From Ruminococcus sp. (GTDB lineage Bacteria > Bacillota > Clostridia > Oscillospirales > Ruminococcaceae), in contig SVNW01000010.1 in assembly GCA_015066745.1 (NCBI GenBank), positions 1 to 64,000 on the forward strand: 64,000 nt of DNA. Reading direction: 5' to 3'. How positions within the stretch are numbered: the first letter of the stretch is position 1; every line of letters starts with the position of its first letter. The position numbers were made by a program, and so were the translations under genes. The notes below the pieces were generated by a model. It worked only from the letters and a program-made list of their open reading frames with translations, searched no databases and was not told the DNA's origin. Positions 55,357 to 64,000 of this stretch are shown piece after piece.

Positions 55357-56961
55357 TTAGTTACAGTTATCCACACTTTCAATGATACACTCATGCTTTT
55401 TAGTGTCTTTATCATAATTTACGCCGACAAGAAGAATTTCTTTGCCATACCCTTTAAGAGTACCTGAGTAACGTTTTTCTTTGATTTGTTTAATAGCAGT
55501 ATCGGAATCTTTGTCCCATTTAAGTTCGATTATCATAGCAGGTTTGTTGCCCGAGTCGGCTCTTGGTATAAGTGCAATATCTGCAAAACCTTTGCCCGTC
55601 GGGAGTTCTCTTATTACATTATAGTATGCAGGAGCGGTGTAGTAAGCCATGGTTATAGCACAGCTTAAAGCATTTTCATCATTGTATTTTAAAACCGAGG
55701 TATAGGTATCATGTGAAAGTTCAAGAAGTTCAGCGACTCTGTCAGAATTGCCACGTATAGTAGCAAAGAGAAGTTCTTCGCATCGTGAAATGGATTTTGA
55801 TATCTCTTTCCAGTTTCCTTTTGAAAGAGCGGACTGATATGCTTCTTTTACTTCATAGTTAGGTATATATGCGGTTTTGTCCTCTTTGTTATAACCAAGA
55901 TAACCAAGATGAATAAGAGCAGTCAGAGCGTCATCTTTAGTATTTATAACAGACAAATCATTTTCAAAGCCACGTACATCGACATATACAGGTTTGCCTG
56001 CAAGCATATCTGTTATATCCTGTTTTAATCCGTCAAAATCAAGCATTATATATGAGTTTATTGTATCAAAAGCAGAAGTATTTTTCCAGTAAGGTTCGAG
56101 GCTATGGTCAGACATAGCCTGATAAACGGAATTTGGGTTGTACATATGTTTGCCATTGATAAGGTAGCCGTCGTACCATGCTTTTACCGAATCTATATTC
56201 ATTTTGTATTTTTGGCAGAGAATTTCAACTTCAGATTCTGTAAATCCAAAATATTGAGTCAGGTCTTTTGAATCTAACATTGTGAATTCTTTAAAATTAT
56301 TCAGAGCAGATTCTTTTTTTATTTTTTTAATAGGAAGTATACCTGTTATATATCCAAGAGCTAGAAATTTTTGAGATTCTTCACTTTTAAAAAGAGAATG
56401 CAAAAACTGGAGATATTCATGTATAAGGTCGGGTCTGTCGGAAAACTCTCTTATAACGCAGTCCCATTCGTCTATTATTATGATAAATGGTGTTTTGATT
56501 TGTTTTCCGTCAATTTCAACTGCGGATTTATCGTATACTTGTTTTATGATTGTTGCAAATGGATTATTTATATCTATAATATCCGGATATTCTTCTTTGA
56601 ATTCGTTATAAAGAAGTTCGATAATTTTTGAAACCAGACCGTCTTTATAGTAATCGGCTATAGATGAAATATCGAGATGAATAACATTATATTTATTAAG
56701 ATGCTTTTCAAAATCAGGAGATTTTGATATTTCAAGAGAAGAAAAAAGTTCTTTTGAATCACAGCCTTTGCTGTAATAAGCATCGATCATACGAGCGGCT
56801 TGAGATTTTCCGAATCTTCGTGCATGGCTTACAGAGATACAATTTTTTTCAGAGCAAAGTTTTTTATTTAGTATATTTAAAAGACCGCTTTTATCAATAT
56901 AAATTTCGTCTTGTGATGATTTTTGGAAACCTTCATTTGAAGGGTTGAAGTAAGTCCCCAT
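55357..56961 (-). CDS. AAA-ATPase-like / PD-(D/E)XK nuclease-like protein, copy 2
   Basis: Same architecture; start exactly 1626 bp from copy 1. Confidence 0.88.
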   Translation of the reverse strand: MGTYFNPSNEGFQKSSQDEIYIDKSGLLNILNKKLCSEKNCISVSHARRFGKSQAARMIDAYYSKGCDSKELFSSLEISKSPDFEKHLNKYNVIHLDISSIADYYKDGLVSKIIELLYNEFKEEYPDIIDINNPFATIIKQVYDKSAVEIDGKQIKTPFIIIIDEWDCVIREFSDRPDLIHEYLQFLHSLFKSEESQKFLALGYITGILPIKKIKKESALNNFKEFTMLDSKDLTQYFGFTESEVEILCQKYKMNIDSVKAWYDGYLINGKHMYNPNSVYQAMSDHSLEPYWKNTSAFDTINSYIMLDFDGLKQDITDMLAGKPVYVDVRGFENDLSVINTKDDALTALIHLGYLGYNKEDKTAYIPNYEVKEAYQSALSKGNWKEISKSISRCEELLFATIRGNSDRVAELLELSHDTYTSVLKYNDENALSCAITMAYYTAPAYYNVIRELPTGKGFADIALIPRADSGNKPAMIIELKWDKDSDTAIKQIKEKRYSGTLKGYGKEILLVGVNYDKDTKKHECIIESVDNCN

Positions 56962-56982
56962 TTTATCCTCCTCCTTTTTTAT

Positions 56983-58587
56983 TTAGTTACAGTTATCCAC
57001 ACTTTCAATGATACACTCATGCTTTTTAGTGTCTTTATCATAATTTACGCCGACAAGAAGAATTTCTTTGCCATACCCTTTAAGAGTACCTGAGTAACGT
57101 TTTTCTTTGATTTGTTTAATAGCAGTATCGGAATCTTTGTCCCATTTAAGTTCGATTATCATAGCAGGTTTGTTGCCCGAGTCGGCTCTTGGTATAAGTG
57201 CAATATCTGCAAAACCTTTGCCCGTCGGGAGTTCTCTTATTACATTATAGTATGCAGGAGCGGTGTAGTAAGCCATGGTTATAGCACAGCTTAAAGCATT
57301 TTCATCATTGTATTTTAAAACCGAGGTATAGGTATCATGTGAAAGTTCAAGAAGTTCAGCGACTCTGTCAGAATTGCCACGTATAGTAGCAAAGAGAAGT
57401 TCTTCGCATCGTGAAATGGATTTTGATATCTCTTTCCAGTTTCCTTTTGAAAGAGCGGACTGATATGCTTCTTTTACTTCATAGTTAGGTATATATGCGG
57501 TTTTGTCCTCTTTGTTATAACCAAGATAACCAAGATGAATAAGAGCAGTCAGAGCGTCATCTTTAGTATTTATAACAGACAAATCATTTTCAAAGCCACG
57601 TACATCGACATATACAGGTTTGCCTGCAAGCATATCTGTTATATCCTGTTTTAATCCGTCAAAATCAAGCATTATATATGAGTTTATTGTATCAAAAGCA
57701 GAAGTATTTTTCCAGTAAGGTTCGAGGCTATGGTCAGACATAGCCTGATAAACGGAATTTGGGTTGTACATATGCTTTTTATTTATAAGATAACCATTAT
57801 ACCATTCTTTTACAGAACTCATATTCATTTCGTATTTCTGACAAAGGCTCTCTACTTCACTTTCTGTAAATCCGAAATATGTTGTAAGTTCAGCAGAATC
57901 AAGCATGGTGTATTCTGTAAAATTATTCAGAGCAGATTCTTTTTTTATTTTCTTGATAGGAAGTATTCCTGTGATATATCCGAGGGCTAGAAATTTTTGA
58001 GATTCTTCACTTTTAAAAAGTGAATGCAGAAACTGGAGATATTCATGTATAAGGTCGGGTCTGTCGGAAAACTCTCTTATAACGCAGTCCCATTCGTCTA
58101 TTATTATGATAAATGGTGTTTTGATTTGTTTCCCGTCAATTTCAACTGCGGATTTATCATATACTTGTTTGATAATTGTAGCAAATGGATTGTTTATATC
58201 TATAATATCCGGATATTCTTCCTTGAATTCGTTATAAAGAAGTTCGATAATTTTTGAAACCAGACCGTCTTTATAGTAATCGGCTATAGATGAAATATCG
58301 AGATGAATAACATTATATTTATTAAGATGCTTTTCAAAATCAGGAGATTTTGATATTTCAAGAGAAGAAAAAAGTTCTTTTGAATCACAGCCTTTGCTGT
58401 AATAAGCATCGATCATACGAGCGGCCTGAGATTTTCCGAATCTTCGTGCATGACTTACGGATATACGTTTTTCCTCGGTAAGAAGTTTTCTGTTAAGAAT
58501 GCTTATCATAGGCGTTTTATCTATATAAATCATGCTGTTTACGGTCTGCTGGTAACCTTCATTTGAAGGATTAAAATAAGTGCCCAT
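56983..58587 (-). CDS. AAA-ATPase-like / PD-(D/E)XK nuclease-like protein, copy 3
   Basis: Same architecture; start exactly 1626 bp from copy 2; divergent first ~45 aa. Confidence 0.88.
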   Translation of the reverse strand: MGTYFNPSNEGYQQTVNSMIYIDKTPMISILNRKLLTEEKRISVSHARRFGKSQAARMIDAYYSKGCDSKELFSSLEISKSPDFEKHLNKYNVIHLDISSIADYYKDGLVSKIIELLYNEFKEEYPDIIDINNPFATIIKQVYDKSAVEIDGKQIKTPFIIIIDEWDCVIREFSDRPDLIHEYLQFLHSLFKSEESQKFLALGYITGILPIKKIKKESALNNFTEYTMLDSAELTTYFGFTESEVESLCQKYEMNMSSVKEWYNGYLINKKHMYNPNSVYQAMSDHSLEPYWKNTSAFDTINSYIMLDFDGLKQDITDMLAGKPVYVDVRGFENDLSVINTKDDALTALIHLGYLGYNKEDKTAYIPNYEVKEAYQSALSKGNWKEISKSISRCEELLFATIRGNSDRVAELLELSHDTYTSVLKYNDENALSCAITMAYYTAPAYYNVIRELPTGKGFADIALIPRADSGNKPAMIIELKWDKDSDTAIKQIKEKRYSGTLKGYGKEILLVGVNYDKDTKKHECIIESVDNCN

Positions 58588-58862
58588 AATTCACCCTCCG
58601 TTTCATATATTATTCACTTTAAGTATAACATTTTTTTTATTTATTATCAATATAAAAAATGTCATTTGTGCAGACAAGCGTGTTTAGGATTGGTGTTACG
58701 GATTTTTGTGTGATTTTAATAAAATTTGAACGGTTTTATTGTTAAATAAGCGGAAGTTTCAGAGATGATGCAACATCTTGATAGTTGTTTACGATAGTTA
58801 TTTATGTACAGCAAAAATACAAAATTTTGTTGTGATTACTTACACGTTATGGAGGGGAAGTA

Positions 58863-59441
58863 ATGAATACAGAAGAAATAAATATTTCAAGGAAAGGAAC
58901 GTCAGATGAACTATACAGAGAACTTCTTAATGAATTAGGACGATATGTTTATGTTATAGTGTTTAATAAATTAAGAAGTTGTGGTACAAAAGAAGACGTA
59001 GAAGAATGTGTCAGCGATGTTTTTGCAGAGTTGTTTATTATTGCAGAAGACGGAAAATGTGATGATATAAGAAAGATGGCAGGAATTATTGCAAAAAGAA
59101 GGGCTGTAGATTATTTCAGAAAGCTTTCAGTTTCACAAAACAAGATGGTATGTGTAGAATATGAGGAGTTTTCAGAATTTGCAGACACGCTCAATGTTGA
59201 GGTTTTATCAGAAAGCAATGAAGTAAGAAGAGATATTTTAAGAGAGATCGAGGCACTCGGAGAGCCTGATTCAACTATTCTGATGCAAAAATTTTATTAT
59301 AATAAAACATCTTCGGAAATAGGAAAGACAGTAAAAATGACAGCTTCATCGGTTCGCTCACGATGTGCACGAGCAATAGAACGTCTTAAAATATCACTTG
59401 CGTCGATCGGAATAACAAGACAGGAGGGTAACTATGAGTAA
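58863..59441 (+). CDS. ECF-like RNA polymerase sigma factor, copy 1
   Basis: 192 aa; region 2 (EDVEECVSDVFAELF...RRAVDYFRKL) and region 4 (LMQKFYYNKTSSEIGKTVKMTASSVRSRCARAIERLK). Confidence 0.88.
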   Translation: MNTEEINISRKGTSDELYRELLNELGRYVYVIVFNKLRSCGTKEDVEECVSDVFAELFIIAEDGKCDDIRKMAGIIAKRRAVDYFRKLSVSQNKMVCVEYEEFSEFADTLNVEVLSESNEVRRDILREIEALGEPDSTILMQKFYYNKTSSEIGKTVKMTASSVRSRCARAIERLKISLASIGITRQEGNYE

Positions 59442-62394
59442 ACAAAATATATTTGATTTGCTTGAAGATGCTAATGAAAATGAAATAGAAACACTTGAAC
59501 GTATGACTCCGGAATTTAGTGAAGAACAGTTTGAAAGAATACTTAAAATGAGTGTTGCCAAAAAAGAGAGCATAAGAAAAGAAAAAGAGAAAAAGCAGGA
59601 TACAGACAGTGTTGAAGTATCGGAAGTGAGAGTACATAAATTTTCAATATGGAAAAGGTTTTTGTCGGTTGCGGTGTTGTTTGTTTTTATTGTCGGTTAT
59701 CTTGTAACAAAAGTTGTTCTTGTTAAAAATTCACCGATACAATTGTCAACAGCCGATATTATGTATAGCGCTGATAATTATTTGCTACAAGCTGTTGAAC
59801 TTGAAGAGTATATTACAACTATCAGCGATGTAAGATATAATGAAAATACAGAAAGCTTTGACATTTATGGTAATATTAGAGGTGCAGGTGCTTGTGTTTA
59901 TCTTAAAAATGGTGGTAATTTTGATGAGTTTGAGATTTTAGGTGAGCATGCAAATGAACCATTTTTGTATCATAACGGAGAATTTTATGGTGGTGGGCTT
60001 AATCTTGACGGAAGTCAGGATAATATTTTTCCGGAAAGTGCCGAGGTTAAAAGTATTTGTGTTGATGACAACGGATATGAATACAGGCTTTTGGAAGTAA
60101 ATGGTTTTCAGGATATACTTGATGTGAGAAATAAAGAAAATGATGTACGATATTTTGGGAAAATTTCAGATATAGACGGACTCAAAGAATATATAAGCTA
60201 TACAGGTGAACAACGAAGTATCTTAAAAACGATAAAAGTTTATGATGAAAAAATATATATAGGCGGATTTTTAGTAGATGTTATTGATAATAATAAATAT
60301 TATTCGCCTTTTATCATTGTTCTAAGCAGTAAAGATTTTACGCTTGTAGACGTAATTACTGAAATTGATGATGATATCAAAATGTTAGAAGATATATTGA
60401 TCAATGAAAACGGTGAAATAATAGCTGTGTATTATGATTCTGAAACTGCTGTGTATTATGATTCTAAAACTACCGTTGCATATGTGTGTGATGTTGTAAG
60501 AAATAATACAGTAGAGATTGAATATTGTCAGAAAGTAATTTCATATGCTGAAAATTCGTTTGTGTATGCTGATGATATAGGCAGAATTTATGAATATGAC
60601 TTTGAAGAAAATGAAAGTATTCTTATAGATGAAATATCGGAATTAAAAGATAAAGATAACGATACACTTATGACCATGTTAAGTTATGATAGTAATGGTT
60701 ATGCATATGTATTGTTTTATAATAATATTTTAAAAAATACAGCTATTAGTTATTCAGAAGACGGTGCTGTTGGCGAAAGCAAGAATACTGATGATGTGTT
60801 TATTTTAAAAAAAGAAAATAAAGTATATCATGCTGTAAATTATACAGGTGACAAGAAAATAATTTTTGAGAATGAAGATTATACAAATATAAAATCTATG
60901 GACTTTGATGAAGAATATTTTTATCTTTCCGATGAAAATATGTTGTATGTTTATGATTATGATGGAAAACTGCATTTTCAGAAAAAAATAAAAAATACAA
61001 CAGGTATAAAATTATTCGGGAACTCAAAACAACATTATGTTGCAACAGTTGATAATAAAAACAAGTGGAAAATAAGTTCTGTAAATACTGAAGAAAAAGA
61101 AATATCAGAAGAATGTACAGTCAATATCAATAAAAATGCAGAGTTTATTGACGGTGACAATAATTATGATTTTTATATATTTGCAGATGAAATATTATAC
61201 GGATATAGGGGAAATAAAGAACTTGTTCCGCTTATTGATCTGTCATCATATGCTTTATCAGGTGAAATAAAAGGGATCAATATATCAAATGAGAAAATAG
61301 AAATAGTGACATCTTACGGAATTAGTATATTAAAGCCAAGAGATACTAAGGTTTCAGAGCATAAGACAATAAAAATACTTGTTCCGCCATCATCGTACAA
61401 ATACAGTGAAATATTAAAAAGATACAAATCTGAAAATGGAAATATAGATTTTATAATTGATTATCCTGATTCTTATGATATAACAGAAAAGATGCCCGAT
61501 ATTGATATTGTTATAGCTGATGATTATATAGATATAACAGGTCTGATGGAACAGGGAGTTTTTGAAGACATTTATAAATATATTTCAGACAATGACCTGA
61601 TATTACCTGAATATACAGATAATATAGTAAATGCGTATTCTGATGATTATGCATTTCCGCTTACTTTCGATATAAAAGGTGTTGATATTATATCAGACTC
61701 TGTGATAGATAAGAAAACATTTTGCCTGAATGATCTGAAACTTCTGGTTGAAAATGGTGATTATAGTATAGGTTATGTACCTTCAATATTTTTGCTTGAT
61801 AATAACAAGAGGTTTATAGATTATGATAAACATAGCGTTGATTTTGAAAATGATGATTTTATCAGTATACTTGAAATTATGGAAAAATGCCCGTATCTTA
61901 ACCTGGAACATAGTATTTATGAGTCTTCACTCTCATATAAATCAGCTACAGAAAATTTAAGATTTGGTGATGACTTTAACTTTATCGGTGTTCCTTCATC
62001 AAGTGGAAATGATTATTATGTGCATTCGGATGATTTATTTATGATTTGTAAAAATTCTGAAAATAAAGATATATGTTTTGATGTTTTAAAATTCCTTTTG
62101 GGCGAAGAAGTACAGGAAACAATAACAGATAGTAGATGGAAGTTCCCTGTAAATAGGAGTTTGTATCAGAAATATATGAATGAGCTTGCATGGAGTACAG
62201 ATGAAGAGTATACAAAAGAAGTTATGGATATTATAGAAAATACGCATAATGTTTATATAGCCAATAATAAAGTGAAACATATATTGGGAGAAGAAATATT
62301 AAAGTTTGAAAGTAAAGCTCAGAATGCAAATGAAACAGCGGAAAGTGTACAGAAAAGAGTAAAAGTTGATATTATCAATACTACAAACTCTTAA
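59434..62394 (+). CDS. Single-pass membrane protein: cytoplasmic putative anti-sigma region, TM, large ectodomain with C-terminal extracellular solute-binding-protein-like domain
   Basis: Overlaps sigma stop by 8 bp; WKRFLSVAVLFVFIVGYLVTKVVLV TM; C-terminal TIKILVPPSSYKYSEILKRYKSENGNIDFII...YVHSDDLFMICKNSENKDICFDVLKFLLGEEVQETITDSRWKFPVNRSLYQKYM. Confidence 0.8.
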   Translation: MSKQNIFDLLEDANENEIETLERMTPEFSEEQFERILKMSVAKKESIRKEKEKKQDTDSVEVSEVRVHKFSIWKRFLSVAVLFVFIVGYLVTKVVLVKNSPIQLSTADIMYSADNYLLQAVELEEYITTISDVRYNENTESFDIYGNIRGAGACVYLKNGGNFDEFEILGEHANEPFLYHNGEFYGGGLNLDGSQDNIFPESAEVKSICVDDNGYEYRLLEVNGFQDILDVRNKENDVRYFGKISDIDGLKEYISYTGEQRSILKTIKVYDEKIYIGGFLVDVIDNNKYYSPFIIVLSSKDFTLVDVITEIDDDIKMLEDILINENGEIIAVYYDSETAVYYDSKTTVAYVCDVVRNNTVEIEYCQKVISYAENSFVYADDIGRIYEYDFEENESILIDEISELKDKDNDTLMTMLSYDSNGYAYVLFYNNILKNTAISYSEDGAVGESKNTDDVFILKKENKVYHAVNYTGDKKIIFENEDYTNIKSMDFDEEYFYLSDENMLYVYDYDGKLHFQKKIKNTTGIKLFGNSKQHYVATVDNKNKWKISSVNTEEKEISEECTVNINKNAEFIDGDNNYDFYIFADEILYGYRGNKELVPLIDLSSYALSGEIKGINISNEKIEIVTSYGISILKPRDTKVSEHKTIKILVPPSSYKYSEILKRYKSENGNIDFIIDYPDSYDITEKMPDIDIVIADDYIDITGLMEQGVFEDIYKYISDNDLILPEYTDNIVNAYSDDYAFPLTFDIKGVDIISDSVIDKKTFCLNDLKLLVENGDYSIGYVPSIFLLDNNKRFIDYDKHSVDFENDDFISILEIMEKCPYLNLEHSIYESSLSYKSATENLRFGDDFNFIGVPSSSGNDYYVHSDDLFMICKNSENKDICFDVLKFLLGEEVQETITDSRWKFPVNRSLYQKYMNELAWSTDEEYTKEVMDIIENTHNVYIANNKVKHILGEEILKFESKAQNANETAESVQKRVKVDIINTTNS

Positions 62395-62462
62395 AAAATA
62401 TTAATTTTGTGGTTTAGTATATAGTTTTGTCATGGTTACTTACAAATTGTGGAGGGGAAGTA

Positions 62463-63041
62463 ATGAATACAGAAGAAATAAATATTTCAAGGAAAGGAAC
62501 ATCAGATGAACTATACAGAGAACTTCTTAATGAATTAGGACGATACGTTTATGTTATAGTGTTTAATAAATTAAGAAGTTGTGGCACAAAAGAAGACGTA
62601 GAAGAATGTGTCAGCGATGTTTTTGCGGAGTTGTTTATTATTGCAGAAGACGGAAAATGTGATGATATAAGAAAGATGGCAGGAATTATTGCCAAAAGAA
62701 GGGCTGTAGATTATTTCAGAAAGCTTTCAGTTTCACAAAACAAGATGGTATGTGTAGAATATGAGGAGTTTTCAGAATTTGCAGACACGCTCAATGTTGA
62801 GGTTTTATCAGACAGCAATGAAGTAAGAAGAGATATTTTAAGAGAGATCGAGGCACTCGGAGAGCCTGATTCAACTATTCTGATGCAAAAATTTTATTAT
62901 AATAAAACATCTTCGGAAATAGGAAAGACATTAAAAATGACAGCTTCAACAGTACGTTCACGATGTGTACGAGCAATAGAACGTCTTAAAATATCACTTG
63001 CGTCGATCGGAATAACAAGACAGGAGGGTAACTATGAGTAA
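62463..63041 (+). CDS. ECF-like RNA polymerase sigma factor, copy 2
   Basis: Nearly identical to copy 1; start exactly 3600 bp downstream; same GGAGGGGAAGTAATG RBS. Confidence 0.88.
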   Translation: MNTEEINISRKGTSDELYRELLNELGRYVYVIVFNKLRSCGTKEDVEECVSDVFAELFIIAEDGKCDDIRKMAGIIAKRRAVDYFRKLSVSQNKMVCVEYEEFSEFADTLNVEVLSDSNEVRRDILREIEALGEPDSTILMQKFYYNKTSSEIGKTLKMTASTVRSRCVRAIERLKISLASIGITRQEGNYE

Positions 63042-64000
63042 ACAAAATATATTTGATTTTCTGGAAGATGCTAATGAAAATGAAATAGAAACACTCGAAC
63101 GTATGACTCCGGAATTTAGTGAAGAACAGTTTGAAAGAATACTTAAAATGAGTGTTGCCAAAAAAGAGAGCATAAGAAAAGAAAAAGAGAAAAAGCAGGA
63201 TACAGACAGTGTTGAAGTATCGGAAGTGAGAGTACATAAATTTTCAATATGGAAAAGGTTTTTATCGGTTGCGGTGTTGTTTTTGCTGATATCAGGAAGT
63301 TTTCTTACAGTAGGACATTTTGTGAGAAATTTGAATTTATCTTCTGCTAAACCCAAACCTTTTGATGTTCCGGTTACTTCTGTAACAGATGAAACAGAGA
63401 CAACAGCCAAAACAGTTACTTTGGCTACTGAAGCATCAATTGTTACAACAGATGTGGCAGATAATGATATTTCGAATACAAAAGAACTGAATACAGAAAC
63501 TCTGATTAATGAATATTTTGAATCAGTAATATCTATATCATCTTTTAACGAAAATATTTATGTGTCCGGAAATATGATTTCAGAAAAAACTTATGAATTT
63601 ACATGTCCTGAAAACAACAAAAGAATCGTATTTTCAGCTGAAAGTGATCAGATTTATTTCTTTGATGATAGGTTATGTACAGTTTATCAAAGCAGTGAAA
63701 ATTATTACGGAGTACAGCTGATAGATAGAAACAATGGAGAAACAAGATACTTTCCTTTAGAGCAAACGGATATATCTGATTTAATGTTTTTGAATGATGA
63801 TATATTTTATATATCAGAGCAAAATAATCTGTGTGTAGTTGATATGGTGACAAACGAGAAATCAGAATATGCTTTACCTGCAGAATTTAAAAAGTTCTCA
63901 GAAAAGTGTTTTACAGTTGATGAAAATGGATATATATATTTCTTTTGTTCAGATACTTCTGATAATAAAGTTCTTTACAAATTTGATAATGAACTTAATG
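63034..64000 (+). CDS. Second membrane regulator: same cytoplasmic N-terminus, different ectodomain; open at window end
   Basis: MSKQNIFDFLEDANENEIETLERMTPEFSEEQFERILKMSVAKKESIRKEKEKKQ...FSIWKRFLSVAVLFLLISGSFLTVGHF, then unrelated Thr-rich/propeller-like sequence; no stop before 64000. Not in the ORF track. Confidence 0.8.
   Translation, partial: MSKQNIFDFLEDANENEIETLERMTPEFSEEQFERILKMSVAKKESIRKEKEKKQDTDSVEVSEVRVHKFSIWKRFLSVAVLFLLISGSFLTVGHFVRNLNLSSAKPKPFDVPVTSVTDETETTAKTVTLATEASIVTTDVADNDISNTKELNTETLINEYFESVISISSFNENIYVSGNMISEKTYEFTCPENNKRIVFSAESDQIYFFDDRLCTVYQSSENYYGVQLIDRNNGETRYFPLEQTDISDLMFLNDDIFYISEQNNLCVVDMVTNEKSEYALPAEFKKFSEKCFTVDENGYIYFFCSDTSDNKVLYKFDNELN

Noticed and set aside
53737-58587. 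Triplicated AAA genes considered as a transposon array
   Set aside because: No terminal inverted repeats, target duplications or transposase; unit boundaries coincide with gene boundaries.

Overview
This is a low-GC Firmicutes (Clostridia) window. Two dockerin-bearing glycoside hydrolases (a triple GH16 lichenase and a GH5 cellulase) and the overall codon style suggest a cellulosome-producing, Ruminococcus-like bacterium; that assignment is inferred from gene content, not searched. Main blocks: (1) 0-13 kb, a polymorphic-toxin island: a 2402-aa secreted RHS/YD-repeat protein with EF-hand/dockerin-like N-terminal repeats, a pretoxin HINT domain, a C-terminal toxin and an overlapping CPCC immunity gene. 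It is followed by a duplicated, degraded 'orphan' RHS-HINT-toxin cassette with a different toxin and a double-CXXCG immunity gene, then a string of orphan immunity genes (CPCC, SUKH-like, Imm26-like). (2) 13-27 kb, carbohydrate sensing and degradation: LacI-type sensor-GGDEF, AraC regulators, GH16x3, GH5 and GH13. (3) 26.9-40.7 kb, a 4590-aa wall-anchored SpaA/prealbumin-fold repeat protein with several layers of nested DNA duplications. (4) 41-53.7 kb, housekeeping and redox genes: DacA-like, CPBP protease, NUDIX, split MetH plus activation protein, a TadA-Ung fusion ORF, an untracked rubredoxin, flavodiiron protein, Crp/Fnr, thioredoxin and a mini FTR-like protein. (5) 53.7-58.6 kb, three tandem mosaic AAA-ATPase/PD-(D/E)XK genes. 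(6) 58.8-64 kb, two tandem ECF sigma / membrane-regulator modules whose sigma factor and cytoplasmic region are almost identical while the ectodomains are unrelated; the first ectodomain ends in a solute-binding-protein-like domain. Block 6 is my best candidate for an undescribed system. The orphan RHS cassette and the dockerin-like RHS toxin come next. All domain names come from reading motifs by eye; no database search was possible.
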